Shown: positions 42,139 through 50,088 of the stretch, in pieces
Layout: each line of letters starts with the position of its first letter
Numbering within the stretch: position 1 is the stretch's first letter
Assembly: GCF_004366075.1 (NCBI RefSeq)
Contig: NZ_SODU01000001.1
Span: 2,439,134 to 2,503,133 of the forward strand
Source: Kribbella pratensis
Lineage (GTDB): Bacteria > Actinomycetota > Actinomycetes > Propionibacteriales > Kribbellaceae
Length of the DNA: 64,000 nt
Direction of reading: 5' to 3'
The notes under the pieces: model-generated
What the model was told of the DNA's origin: nothing
The model's database searches: none
Seen by the model: only the letters and a program-made list of their open reading frames with translations
Made by a program: the position numbers and the translations under genes

Positions 42139-42969
42139 ATGCCCTTGCGCCTGGCCCTGGTCGGCACCGAGAACAGCCACGCCGAGCACATCATCCAGCA
42201 CTTGAACGTCGATCCCGTCGCCGACACCGCCCGGATCGTCGCCCTCGTGGGCGCGGACGACGAACGCAACCGGAAGCTCGCCAAGACCGGTGGCATCACC
42301 GAACTCGTGCCGACCTCGGCCGAGTTGCTCGGCAGCGTGGACGCGCTGATCGCCACCAACCGCGACGGCGCGTTGCATCGCGAGCACGCCGTACCGTTTC
42401 TGGAGGCAGGCGTCCCGGTGTGGGTGGACAAGCCGTTGGCCGCGAGTACGGCGGATGCGCGGGCGATCCTGGACGCGTCGCGGCGCGGTGGCGCGCCGGT
42501 GACGTCGTACTCAGCTGTGCGCTGGGTCGCGGACGCGGATGCGCTCGCCGCGGCGTCGGTCGGTGAGCTGCAGGCGGTCACGGTGACCGGGCCGGCTGAT
42601 CCGGACAGTGAGTACAGCGGGATCTTCTTCTACGGCATCCATGCGGCCGATCTGGCGCAACGGTTGGCTCCTGGCGAGCCTGGTCCGGTGACGGTCGAGC
42701 GCGTCGGGTCCACTGTCGTCGTGCGCTATGTGTGCGATGGGGTGCTGGTGACGTTGCAGTTGGTGAAGCCAACGGATGACGGGCGGGTGCCGTTCCATGC
42801 CGAGATCGTCGGGCGGACGGGGCTGGTGAGTCGCGACGTACGGCTTGATTCGGAGTACGTCGTACCTGGGCTGAAGGTCTTCCTTGAAATGCTCGAGACT
42901 GGTGAGCGACCGCTTGACGACGCGACGATGCTTGCGCCGATCACGGTGCTGGAACAGGTCCTCACATAA
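42139..42969 (+). CDS. Gfo/Idh/MocA-like protein (third, short)
   Basis: 276 residues, 3 bp after the previous stop. LRLALVGTENSHAEHIIQHL is a divergent Rossmann start with no clear GxGxxG, and VPVWVDKPLAASTADARAI is the DKP motif. YGIHAADLAQRL supplies a His. The C-terminal domain is shorter than in the other two. The protein may use NAD poorly or act as a partner subunit. Its proximity to the other two suggests one pathway with two or three oxidations. Confidence 0.75.
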   Translation: MPLRLALVGTENSHAEHIIQHLNVDPVADTARIVALVGADDERNRKLAKTGGITELVPTSAELLGSVDALIATNRDGALHREHAVPFLEAGVPVWVDKPLAASTADARAILDASRRGGAPVTSYSAVRWVADADALAAASVGELQAVTVTGPADPDSEYSGIFFYGIHAADLAQRLAPGEPGPVTVERVGSTVVVRYVCDGVLVTLQLVKPTDDGRVPFHAEIVGRTGLVSRDVRLDSEYVVPGLKVFLEMLETGERPLDDATMLAPITVLEQVLT

Positions 42970-42988
42970 CTGTGGGCTGTGCCGTTCC

Positions 42989-43705
42989 ATGGGTATGAAC
43001 AAGTACGAACGACGCGTGGCCGGTGCCGACTGGGACGCTGTGGCCGCTTCGGTCGATGATCTCGGATGTGCGCTACTGCCGCAGTTGCTGACGCCGGCCG
43101 AGGCTGCACGGATCGCTGGGATGTACGACGACGTACAGCGGTTCCGGGCGACGATCGACATGGCGCGGCATCGGTTCGGCGAGGGGCAGTACCGGTACTT
43201 CGATCGGCCGTTCCCGGAGGCTGTGGAGGCGTTACGGCAGGCGCTGTATTCGCGGCTGCTGCCGATTGCGCGGGAGTGGTACTCGAAGCTCGGGCGGGAA
43301 GCCGAGTGGCCGGACACGCTCGACGAATGGCTGGACGTGTGTCATCGGGCGGGGCAGGAGCGGCCGACACCGATCCTCCTGCGGTACGGCGCGGGCGACT
43401 GGAACGCCTTGCACCGTGATCTCTATGGCGACAAGGTGTTCCCGCTTCAGGTCGTGATCAACTTGAACGACCCTGGTGTCGATCACACCGGCGGTGAGTT
43501 CCTGCTGGTCGAGCAGCGGCCGCGGGCACAGTCGCGGGGTACGTCGACGCTGATCCCGCAGGGGCACGGGTTGGTGTTCACGACGCGCGATCGTCCGGTG
43601 AAGTCGGCACGCGGCTGGTCGGCGGCACCGGTGCGACACGGCGTTTCGGCGATCCGCTCAGGACAGCGCCATACGCTCGGACTGGTCTTCCACGACGCGA
43701 AGTGA
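42989..43705 (+). CDS. 2OG-Fe(II) oxygenase (PF09859-like)
   Basis: 238 residues; ATG at 42989 or 42995. The jelly-roll iron site is seen as ALHRDLYGD (His142-x-Asp144), a distal His in RHGVSAIRSGQRHTLG, and Arg for 2-oxoglutarate. The run TGGEFLLVEQRPRAQSR is highly characteristic of a family annotated as an oxygenase acting on damaged DNA, possibly related to AlkB. It lies 19 bp after the oxidoreductase operon and 46 bp before the SOS-boxed HNH gene. Whether it belongs to sugar use or repair is undecided. Confidence 0.8.
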   Translation: MGMNKYERRVAGADWDAVAASVDDLGCALLPQLLTPAEAARIAGMYDDVQRFRATIDMARHRFGEGQYRYFDRPFPEAVEALRQALYSRLLPIAREWYSKLGREAEWPDTLDEWLDVCHRAGQERPTPILLRYGAGDWNALHRDLYGDKVFPLQVVINLNDPGVDHTGGEFLLVEQRPRAQSRGTSTLIPQGHGLVFTTRDRPVKSARGWSAAPVRHGVSAIRSGQRHTLGLVFHDAK

Positions 43706-43729
43706 CGAGCCGATTTGGCGTTGAGCTGT

Positions 43730-43749
43730 ATTCGAACGTATGATCGAAT
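43730..43749 (+). promoter_or_regulatory. SOS-like LexA box at the HNH gene start
   Basis: TCGAAC-N4-GATCGA (43732-43747) matches the actinobacterial LexA consensus TCGAAC-N4-GTTCGA in 11 of 12 conserved bases. The outer ATTCGA/TCGAAT pair extends the dyad. It covers the first ATG (43740) of the HNH frame, so the true start is likely downstream, at 43752. Confidence 0.6.
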
Positions 43750-43751
43750 GC

Positions 43752-45353
43752 ATGAGTGAGTGTCCGGTTGAACGGCCAGCAGACGAGGCCAGCGGCCCGT
43801 CGGGGGCGCCGGTCGAGCGGGCGCTGTCTGTCGTGCCTGGTGCGCCGGGAGCGGCGATTGCGGACGAGGCGGGTCGGGGCTGGGATGCTCCGTTCTTGGC
43901 GTTGGTCGACCGGGTGCGCGCTGATGCGCGGCTCGCGGCTCGGCACGGACTCCTCGGCCGGTATGACGACCCGGACGACCGTGGTGCCGGGTTGTTCGAG
44001 GCGGTGGCGTTCCAGGACACGTCAGAGTTGAGCGACTCAGGCTGGCTGGATCGGCACGAGGCGATCTGCCGGTTGGAGGCACGGCTGGCCGCCATGAAGG
44101 CCGAGGCGACCGCCGGGTACGAGACCTCGTTGCACGGTGTATCGGCCGATCTTGGGCACCGCCACCCCGAGCCTGGAGATCGGGTCGCGGAGCCGGGCGA
44201 GCGTCGATGGGTGGCGGGTGATCTCCGGTCGACTGCTGACGAGCTCGCGTTGGTGTGGCAGATGCACAAAGGTGCTGCGATGGCTCGGATTCATACGTCG
44301 TGCGAGTTGGTCCACAACTTTCCGGCGACATTGCGGGCGCTGGAGGAAGGTCAGTTGACCGAGCGGGCCGCGTTCACGATCGTGCGGGAGTTGTCGGTCC
44401 TGGACGATCCGGACGCCCTGCGTGCGGCCGAGACCGCACTGCTGGGGTGGGCCGGGAAGCATCCGTTGCAGAAGCTGAAGCAGGAGGCGCAGCGGGAGGC
44501 CGCGCGGCGTTCGCCGGATGCGCGTAGCAAGGCGCATGCGCGGGCGATGGATGAGCGGTCGGTGCGGATCTTCCCGAACAGTGACGGCACGGCTGAACTG
44601 GTTCACACCCACGACGCCTTGGACGCGGGCGCGGTGATGAACAGCCTGACCCGTGCGGCGGCGTACCGGCGTCGTCAGGGCGACTCCCGCTCCATGGACC
44701 AGCTGCGCGCCGACATCGCTCTGCAGCGGCTCCTACCCCGGACCGACACTCGCAGGGGCAGAGAACCGGGCGAAAACGCAGACGTTGAGCTACACGACGA
44801 CTCGACCGCTGGTGCGGACGCCACCGTAGTCATCCATGCGACCGGCGCCGAGGTCCGCGCGCTGATCGACGGCGAGAACAGCACCGGCGGGACGGCCGAA
44901 CACTACGGACCGATTCCCCAAGAATCCCTGCGTAAGCACCTCACTCGCGCTCTGGCTCGAAGTCTCCTCGGGGGCGCCGGCCGGTCCCGGATCGGCCTTC
45001 GGCTCAGCGACGAGCCACCGGCTGGGAAACCGGACAGGTACACACCGGATGCTGCGACCGATCGCTTCGTTCGCCTGCGCGATCGAACCTGCCAGTTCCC
45101 CGGGTGCAACCAGCCCGCCGAGTTCGCCGATGTCGACCACCGCGTCGCCTTCGCAGAAGGCGGCCGAACCACCACGGACAATCTCCATTGCCTGTGCCGG
45201 CACCATCACCGCCTCAAGCACGAAGGCGGATGGGTCGTCACGTCCGATCCCGATGGCACGACGATTTGGGTCAGCCCTACGGGTCGGCGCTACCGCACGC
45301 CTGCGCCCGATCGCGGCGGTTCTGATCCACCCGACTCTGGTGCGCCACGGTGA
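43752..45353 (+). CDS. 13E12-type DUF222 protein with HNH endonuclease domain
   Basis: 533 residues. I start at 43752 because the ATG at 43740 lies inside the LexA-like box. Residues about 110-330 form the DUF222 region (ELALVWQMHKGAAMARIHTS, LEEGQLTERAAFTIVRELS). The C-terminal HNH nuclease (about 430-500) reads RDRTCQFPGCNQPAEFADVDHRVAFAEGG then CRHHHRLKHEGGW, with a zinc-like Cys pair and the DH and HH catalytic residues. 13E12-family genes of Mycobacterium tuberculosis are among LexA-regulated genes. Probably a DNA nuclease made on DNA damage; biological target unknown. Confidence 0.88.
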   Translation: MSECPVERPADEASGPSGAPVERALSVVPGAPGAAIADEAGRGWDAPFLALVDRVRADARLAARHGLLGRYDDPDDRGAGLFEAVAFQDTSELSDSGWLDRHEAICRLEARLAAMKAEATAGYETSLHGVSADLGHRHPEPGDRVAEPGERRWVAGDLRSTADELALVWQMHKGAAMARIHTSCELVHNFPATLRALEEGQLTERAAFTIVRELSVLDDPDALRAAETALLGWAGKHPLQKLKQEAQREAARRSPDARSKAHARAMDERSVRIFPNSDGTAELVHTHDALDAGAVMNSLTRAAAYRRRQGDSRSMDQLRADIALQRLLPRTDTRRGREPGENADVELHDDSTAGADATVVIHATGAEVRALIDGENSTGGTAEHYGPIPQESLRKHLTRALARSLLGGAGRSRIGLRLSDEPPAGKPDRYTPDAATDRFVRLRDRTCQFPGCNQPAEFADVDHRVAFAEGGRTTTDNLHCLCRHHHRLKHEGGWVVTSDPDGTTIWVSPTGRRYRTPAPDRGGSDPPDSGAPR

Positions 45354-45363
45354 TCCTGGCGGG

Positions 45364-46002
45364 TTACTCGGCTGCGGCCAGGTCGGAGCAAATGTCCCAG
45401 GCCGCCTGCCGGAGCTGGGCGGCGGTGTCCGCCGTGAGGCCCTTCACCGGTACTTCGGTAGCGACCGGGTCCTCGTTCAGCAAGGCGATCAGGAACACGC
45501 ATGCCGCGAGGTAGCTGCCCGCGAGCGCGGGGTGGCTGTTGTCCGCGTCGTGCAGCGCGGGTTCGTCGTACTGGCTGAGGAAGCGCTCCCAGACCATCCC
45601 GACTGGTACGAGCGTCGCACCGAGTTCCACCGCGGCGCCGCCGTACGCCTTGGTCAGAGCCTGCTGGGTCTCTGGTGCGTTCCGGCGTGCCCAGGTCAGG
45701 TAGAACGCGGTCCGCGCACCCGCTGCGCTGATCGCCTCGTCGAAGTCGCGGGCGCTCTCCCGGAAGCGGGCCGGGCTCTTGATCGGCAGCGTGCTCTGCT
45801 CCTGCAGTACGACGGTGTCGAAACCGCCTCCCGCGATCTCGTCGAGCGCCTTGCCCGCGTTGAGATGCTGCCGCAGTGATGCGCCGCCGGCCGAGATCAG
45901 CTTGTGCTCGAACTCAATGCCGCGCGCCCCGGCCAGCCCCTTGAGCAGCCCAGGCAGGTTGTTCCGCGAGGTGAAGCTGTTACCAACGAAGAGAATCCGC
46001 AC
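45364..46002 (-). CDS. SGNH-type hydrolase (DUF4886-like)
   Basis: 212 residues from GTG 46002; no clean ribosome site is visible, so the start is uncertain. RILFVGNSFTSRNNLP is block I of SGNH/GDSL-like esterases (nucleophile Ser in GNS), GGFDTVVLQEQST is block III-like, and DADNSHPALAGSYLAA carries the Asp and His of the catalytic triad. No signal peptide. An esterase or deacetylase, substrate unknown. It diverges from the acetyltransferase gene. Confidence 0.78.
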   Translation of the reverse strand: MRILFVGNSFTSRNNLPGLLKGLAGARGIEFEHKLISAGGASLRQHLNAGKALDEIAGGGFDTVVLQEQSTLPIKSPARFRESARDFDEAISAAGARTAFYLTWARRNAPETQQALTKAYGGAAVELGATLVPVGMVWERFLSQYDEPALHDADNSHPALAGSYLAACVFLIALLNEDPVATEVPVKGLTADTAAQLRQAAWDICSDLAAAE

Positions 46003-46078
46003 GACACGGACGCTACTACTACTCCCCCGGGACCGAATCCGTTTGACCGCCGGCCGCGCCCGGCTGTTGGGTTGCGGG

Positions 46079-46519
46079 ATGAGCGAGCTTCGGATCGTGC
46101 CGGTGACGGACGACCAGACGGTGCTGGACTGGCAGCGGGTGCACAACGAGATCATCCCGACGGCGCCGCTGTCGGTCGACGAGATCCGCGAGCGGATGAC
46201 GCGGCACATCCTCGAGGTGGCGTACGACGGCGAGGTGCTCGTCGGATGCTCCACCGTCCGGCCGCCGTCCGAGGAGACTTCGGCCGTGGTGGTGATCGCT
46301 CGCGTGCTCCCGGCGCACCGGCGTCGTGGTTTCGGTACGGCGATCTACGAGCACTGCTTGCGGCGCGGGCGGGAGCTGGGCGATGGCATCGAGACGCACA
46401 TCCTCAGCAGCAACGAGGACGGCGTACGGTTCGCGAAGGCGCACGGGTTCGTCGAGGTGGAGACCTATCTGCTGCCGGGCGACACGATTCCGTTCATCGA
46501 ACTACGGCTGGGTGAGTGA
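46079..46519 (+). CDS. GNAT-family acetyltransferase
   Basis: 146 residues from ATG 46079. Motif A is seen as VVVIARVLPAHRRRGFGTAIYEHCL, which supplies the acetyl-CoA pyrophosphate loop (RRRGFG), and motif B as SNEDGVRFAKAHGFVEVETY. The N-acceptor is unknown. Its stop lies 2 bp before the LLM oxidoreductase start, so the two are probably co-transcribed. Confidence 0.82.
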   Translation: MSELRIVPVTDDQTVLDWQRVHNEIIPTAPLSVDEIRERMTRHILEVAYDGEVLVGCSTVRPPSEETSAVVVIARVLPAHRRRGFGTAIYEHCLRRGRELGDGIETHILSSNEDGVRFAKAHGFVEVETYLLPGDTIPFIELRLGE

Positions 46520-46521
46520 CT

Positions 46522-47391
46522 ATGCGTTTCTCGATCAACATTCCGAACTTCGGAGACTTCGCCGACGCCCACACGGTCATACGGGTGGCGAAGGCTGCCG
46601 AGGACGCCGGCTGGGACGGGCTGTTCTTCTGGGACCACGTGGTGCACAGCAAGGAGCGGCGGCGCGGGCAGCCGTTCGGCGACCCATGGATGCTGATGAC
46701 GGCGGCCGCGCTGGCGACGTCCCGCATCAAGCTCGGTCCGCTGGTCACGCCGATCGCCCGGCGGCGGCCCGAGCAACTCGCGCGACAGGTCGCCACCCTC
46801 GACGGCCTGAGCGGTGGCCGGGTGATCTTCGGCGCCGGGCTCGGTGGACCGATCGACGACGAGTTCGGCAGCTTCGGTGACGAGACCGACCCGAAGGTGC
46901 TGGCGTCGCGGCTGGACGAGGGCCTGGACCTACTGGCGGCGTACTGGTCCGGCGAGCGGGTGAACCACGCCGGCGAGCACTATCGTGCCGATGACGTCGA
47001 GTTGCTGCCGGCAACGGTGCAGCGACCGCGGCCGCCGGTCTGGATCGCCGGCTACTGGCCGCGGAAGGCCCCGATGCGCCGAGCCGCGCGCTGGGACGGC
47101 GCCGTACCGCTGTTCAAGAGCGCCAACCACGGCGAAGCCCCACCGGTCGACGAGCTCCGTGACCTGGTCGCGTTCATCAACGGCGAGCGCAAGGACGGAA
47201 GCACACCGTACGACGTGATTGTCGGCGGCATCAGCCCGGCCGACCCCGCCCGTTCCCGCGCCCTCGTCGAACCGCTCGCCGAAGCGGGAGCCACCTGGTG
47301 GGACGAACGCCAACTCATCACCGGCACCGACTTCTACCGCCTGGACCCGATCCTGCGCCGCATCGAACAAGGCCCACCGAGCCTCGGCTGA
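46522..47391 (+). CDS. LLM-class flavin-dependent oxidoreductase
   Basis: 289 residues from ATG 46522, with a GTG at 46516 also in frame. The luciferase-like TIM barrel shows NIPNFGDFADAHTVIRVA, AEDAGWDGLFFWDHV, LARQVATLDGLSGGRVIFGAG and PPVWIAGYWPRKAPM. Members use FMN or F420 on diverse substrates, and F420 is plausible in an actinobacterium. It is preceded by the GNAT gene and followed by the FGE gene. Confidence 0.85.
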   Translation: MRFSINIPNFGDFADAHTVIRVAKAAEDAGWDGLFFWDHVVHSKERRRGQPFGDPWMLMTAAALATSRIKLGPLVTPIARRRPEQLARQVATLDGLSGGRVIFGAGLGGPIDDEFGSFGDETDPKVLASRLDEGLDLLAAYWSGERVNHAGEHYRADDVELLPATVQRPRPPVWIAGYWPRKAPMRRAARWDGAVPLFKSANHGEAPPVDELRDLVAFINGERKDGSTPYDVIVGGISPADPARSRALVEPLAEAGATWWDERQLITGTDFYRLDPILRRIEQGPPSLG

Positions 47392-47424
47392 CCCCGCGAG
47401 TGCAGCCGACCTAAGCTTGCACGC

Positions 47425-48381
47425 ATGAGCGATGACCGTCCGTCCTGTTGTGCGCCGGCGCGTGCTGAGGTGGCGGCACCTCCGCCGGTCCCGGACGCAC
47501 GCGGGGAGCATGGGGTCGAGCAGGTTGTGCTCAGTGGTGGCTCGTTCGCGATGGGTAACAGCAACGGGGACGAGAACGCCGCCGACGGCGAGACGCCGGT
47601 GCATCAGGTCGAGCTGGCGCCGTTCAGCATCGACGCGACCAGCGTGACGAACGCCGACTTCGCCCGCTTCGCCGATGCGACCGGTTACCGCACCGAGGCC
47701 GAGACCTTCGGGTACTCCGCGGTGTTCCATCTCGCCGTGGCCGCCGAACCGGACGAGGTGATGGGTCCGGCGTCCGGGACCCCGTGGTGGGTCGGCGTCC
47801 GGGGCGCCGACTGGCGGCATCCGGGCGGCTCGCGGTCCGATCTCGACGGGCTCGACGATCATCCCGTCGTCCACGTCAGCTGGAACGACGTGGTCGCCTA
47901 CAGCAAGTGGGCGGGGCGACGGCTGCCGACCGAGGCCGAGTGGGAGTACGCCGCCCGCGGAGGTCTCGAGGGCGCGCGCTACCCGTGGGGCGACGAATTG
48001 ATCGACAACGAGACCGACGGCGAGTGGCGGTGCAACATCTGGCAGGGCGAGTTCCCGCGGACGAACACCGAGGAGGACGGCTACCTGACCACTGCGCCGG
48101 TCCGCACCTTCCAGCCGAACGGCTACGGGCTGTGGCAGATGGTCGGCAATGTGTGGGAGTGGTGTGCGGACTGGTTCGGCCCGCGCTACTACAAGTTCTC
48201 CCCCGCCGAGAACCCGCCCGGACCGTCGCTCGGCGCAGCCCGGGTGATGCGCGGCGGCTCGTACCTCTGCCACGACTCATACTGCAACCGCTACCGCAAC
48301 GCCGCCCGCTCGTCGAACACGCCTGAGTCCTCGATGGGCAACGCCGGCTTCCGTACGGTCGGTCTCACGCGTCCTGAGTGA
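47425..48381 (+). CDS. Formylglycine-generating enzyme (SUMF1 family)
   Basis: 318 residues. GGSFAMGNSNGDENAADGE, HVSWNDVVAYSKWAGRRLPTE, YAARGGLEGARYPWGDE, GNVWEWCADWF and GGSYLCHDSYCNRYRNAAR agree closely with the crystallised Streptomyces coelicolor enzyme. Cys282 and Cys287 match its copper-binding active-site pair. The enzyme oxidises the sulfatase-motif Cys (CxPxR) to formylglycine. No sulfatase is in this window. Unusually the N-terminus reads SCCAPAR, which itself contains CxPxR. Its last 17 bp overlap the convergent MFS gene. Confidence 0.9.
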   Translation: MSDDRPSCCAPARAEVAAPPPVPDARGEHGVEQVVLSGGSFAMGNSNGDENAADGETPVHQVELAPFSIDATSVTNADFARFADATGYRTEAETFGYSAVFHLAVAAEPDEVMGPASGTPWWVGVRGADWRHPGGSRSDLDGLDDHPVVHVSWNDVVAYSKWAGRRLPTEAEWEYAARGGLEGARYPWGDELIDNETDGEWRCNIWQGEFPRTNTEEDGYLTTAPVRTFQPNGYGLWQMVGNVWEWCADWFGPRYYKFSPAENPPGPSLGAARVMRGGSYLCHDSYCNRYRNAARSSNTPESSMGNAGFRTVGLTRPE

Positions 48382-49588
48382 CCGCAGGCTGCCGCAACCC
48401 CGGCGTACTGGCTGCGACCGCGGCGACGGCTGCGACACACAGCAACGCCCCGGAGGCGAGCGAGGTCACCGGTGAGGTGAGCTGCGCGACCACGCCGCCG
48501 CGGAGGTTGCCGAGATCGGGACCGGCCTGACCAACGATCTGCTCGGCAGCACTGACCCGACCGAGCAGTTCGGGCGGCGTGTGCAGCTGGACGATCGTGC
48601 TGCGGGAGACGACCGCGACGGTATCCGCCGCACCGGCGAACGCGAGGCACACCAACGCCAGCCACGCGGTCGGCGAGAACGCGAACAGCAGCAGGGCGAT
48701 CCCCCACCCGGCCGAGCCGCACAACATCACCAGCCCGTGCCGAGGCAGCCGGGTGAACGACCCGGAGAACAACGACGCGGCGACCCCGCCGACAGCGATC
48801 GCGGTCAGGAACAACCCGAGCGTTCGCGGGTTGTTGCCGAACCGCTCCGCATTGATCACCGGGAACAAGCTGATCGGCATCGACAGCACGGTCGCGGCCA
48901 GGTCGGTGATCAACGCGCCCCGGATCACAGGCGTCGCCACCACGAACGTCAACCCGTCCCAGACCCCGCGCAGCCCCGGCTTCGCGGCAGCCTCGATCTT
49001 CATCCGCGGCAGCCCGAGTACGCCGTACAGCGCGGCGAGGAAACTCACCGCGTCGACGAGGTAGCAGACGCCGACGCCCCAGGTGCCGACGATCACGCCA
49101 CCGAGCGCCGGCCCGAGCAGCATCGCACCTTGGAACCCGATCCGATTGAGCGCGATCCCGGCAGCCAACTGATCACGCGACAGCAGCTGCGGTAGCACGG
49201 TCCGCGCGACCGGTCCGGCGGTCGCGCCGAACGCCGACTGTACGGCGACCAGCGCCAGCAGCACCCCCACCGGGAACCGGCCGATCACCAACTGGCTGGC
49301 CATGACGGTTGCGGTCAGCAACTGCCCGATCGTGGTGACCAGGTAGATCTTGCGCCGTTCGAGCCGGTCGACGAGGGTGCCCGCGAACAGGCCGAGCACG
49401 ATCAGCGGCAACGCCTGCGCCAGTCCGACCGCGCCGGTCCAGGCCGGACTCGCGGTCTGGTCCCAGACCTGGAACATCACCGCGACGAAGGTCAGCTGTC
49501 CGCCGAACCCCGACAGCACCTGCCCGATCCACAACCGCCGGTACGTCAGGACCTTCAGCGGCCCGAGGTCGATGAACGCGTGCTTCAC
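48365..49588 (-). CDS. MFS transporter paired with MarR
   Basis: 407 residues starting at GTG 49588, in a 4-bp GTGA overlap with the MarR gene before it. About 12 hydrophobic segments, with VLSGFGGQLTFVAVMFQVWD in helix 1 and GTLVDRLERRKIYLVTT in loop 2-3, as in the EntS/tetracycline-type exporter group. Coupling to MarR indicates a drug- or metabolite-inducible pump. Substrate unknown. Confidence 0.83.
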   Translation of the reverse strand: MKHAFIDLGPLKVLTYRRLWIGQVLSGFGGQLTFVAVMFQVWDQTASPAWTGAVGLAQALPLIVLGLFAGTLVDRLERRKIYLVTTIGQLLTATVMASQLVIGRFPVGVLLALVAVQSAFGATAGPVARTVLPQLLSRDQLAAGIALNRIGFQGAMLLGPALGGVIVGTWGVGVCYLVDAVSFLAALYGVLGLPRMKIEAAAKPGLRGVWDGLTFVVATPVIRGALITDLAATVLSMPISLFPVINAERFGNNPRTLGLFLTAIAVGGVAASLFSGSFTRLPRHGLVMLCGSAGWGIALLLFAFSPTAWLALVCLAFAGAADTVAVVSRSTIVQLHTPPELLGRVSAAEQIVGQAGPDLGNLRGGVVAQLTSPVTSLASGALLCVAAVAAVAASTPGLRQPAVTQDA

Positions 49589-50052
49589 TGCAGCATCTCC
49601 GCGATCCGGTCGTGGAAGCTCTTCCGGGCCAGTGCTTCCTCGACGTCGCGGACGACCTGAGTCATCGGGTACGGCAGCTCGGCCTCGAGCTCGGCGATCG
49701 CGGCCTCGGTCGCCCGCCACTCGGCAGCGAGCAGCTCGACGAGCTTCTTGGACTTCGCGGTGAGCGTGACCCGCTTGCTCCGCGCATCCGCACCCGGCAC
49801 GGTCCGGACCAGGCCGGCGGCGCGCATCCCGGCCACCTTCTGGCTGAGCGCCGAGTGCGTCCGCCCGATCGCGTCGGCCAGCTCGGTGATCGTCATCGGC
49901 CCTTTGAGATGCAGCTGGAGCAGTTCCCGCACGTACGTCGGCTTCAGCCCCTTGATGTCCCGATCGAGGTAGATCTGCCCGATCTCGGCATCGAGCCGCG
50001 CCAGCAACTCGTGCAACGGCCGCCACAAACTCTGCTCAGTGGGATCCTCCAT
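49585..50052 (-). CDS. MarR-family regulator of the downstream MFS gene
   Basis: 155 residues. LQLHLKGPMTITELADAIG, the recognition region RTHSALSQKVAGMRAAGLV and the wing PGADARSKRVTLT fit MarR. It precedes and overlaps the MFS gene, and a palindrome lies immediately upstream of its start, so it probably represses the two-gene unit. Confidence 0.85.
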   Translation of the reverse strand: MEDPTEQSLWRPLHELLARLDAEIGQIYLDRDIKGLKPTYVRELLQLHLKGPMTITELADAIGRTHSALSQKVAGMRAAGLVRTVPGADARSKRVTLTAKSKKLVELLAAEWRATEAAIAELEAELPYPMTQVVRDVEEALARKSFHDRIAEMLQ

Positions 50053-50062
50053 GCGGCGATCA

Positions 50063-50088
50063 TAACAGCACTTATATAAGCACTGTTA
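50063..50088. promoter_or_regulatory. Palindromic MarR operator
   Basis: TAACAG (50063-50068) and CTGTTA (50083-50088) flank the perfect core CTTATATAAG (50071-50080). The site is AT-rich in a GC-rich genome, lies 10 bp before the MarR start, and overlaps the end of the upstream MFS gene. Confidence 0.65.

Noticed and set aside
49589..50026. Apparent MarR-MFS fusion frame
   Set aside because: The MarR protein is encoded in another frame; the MFS starts at the overlapping GTG 49588.
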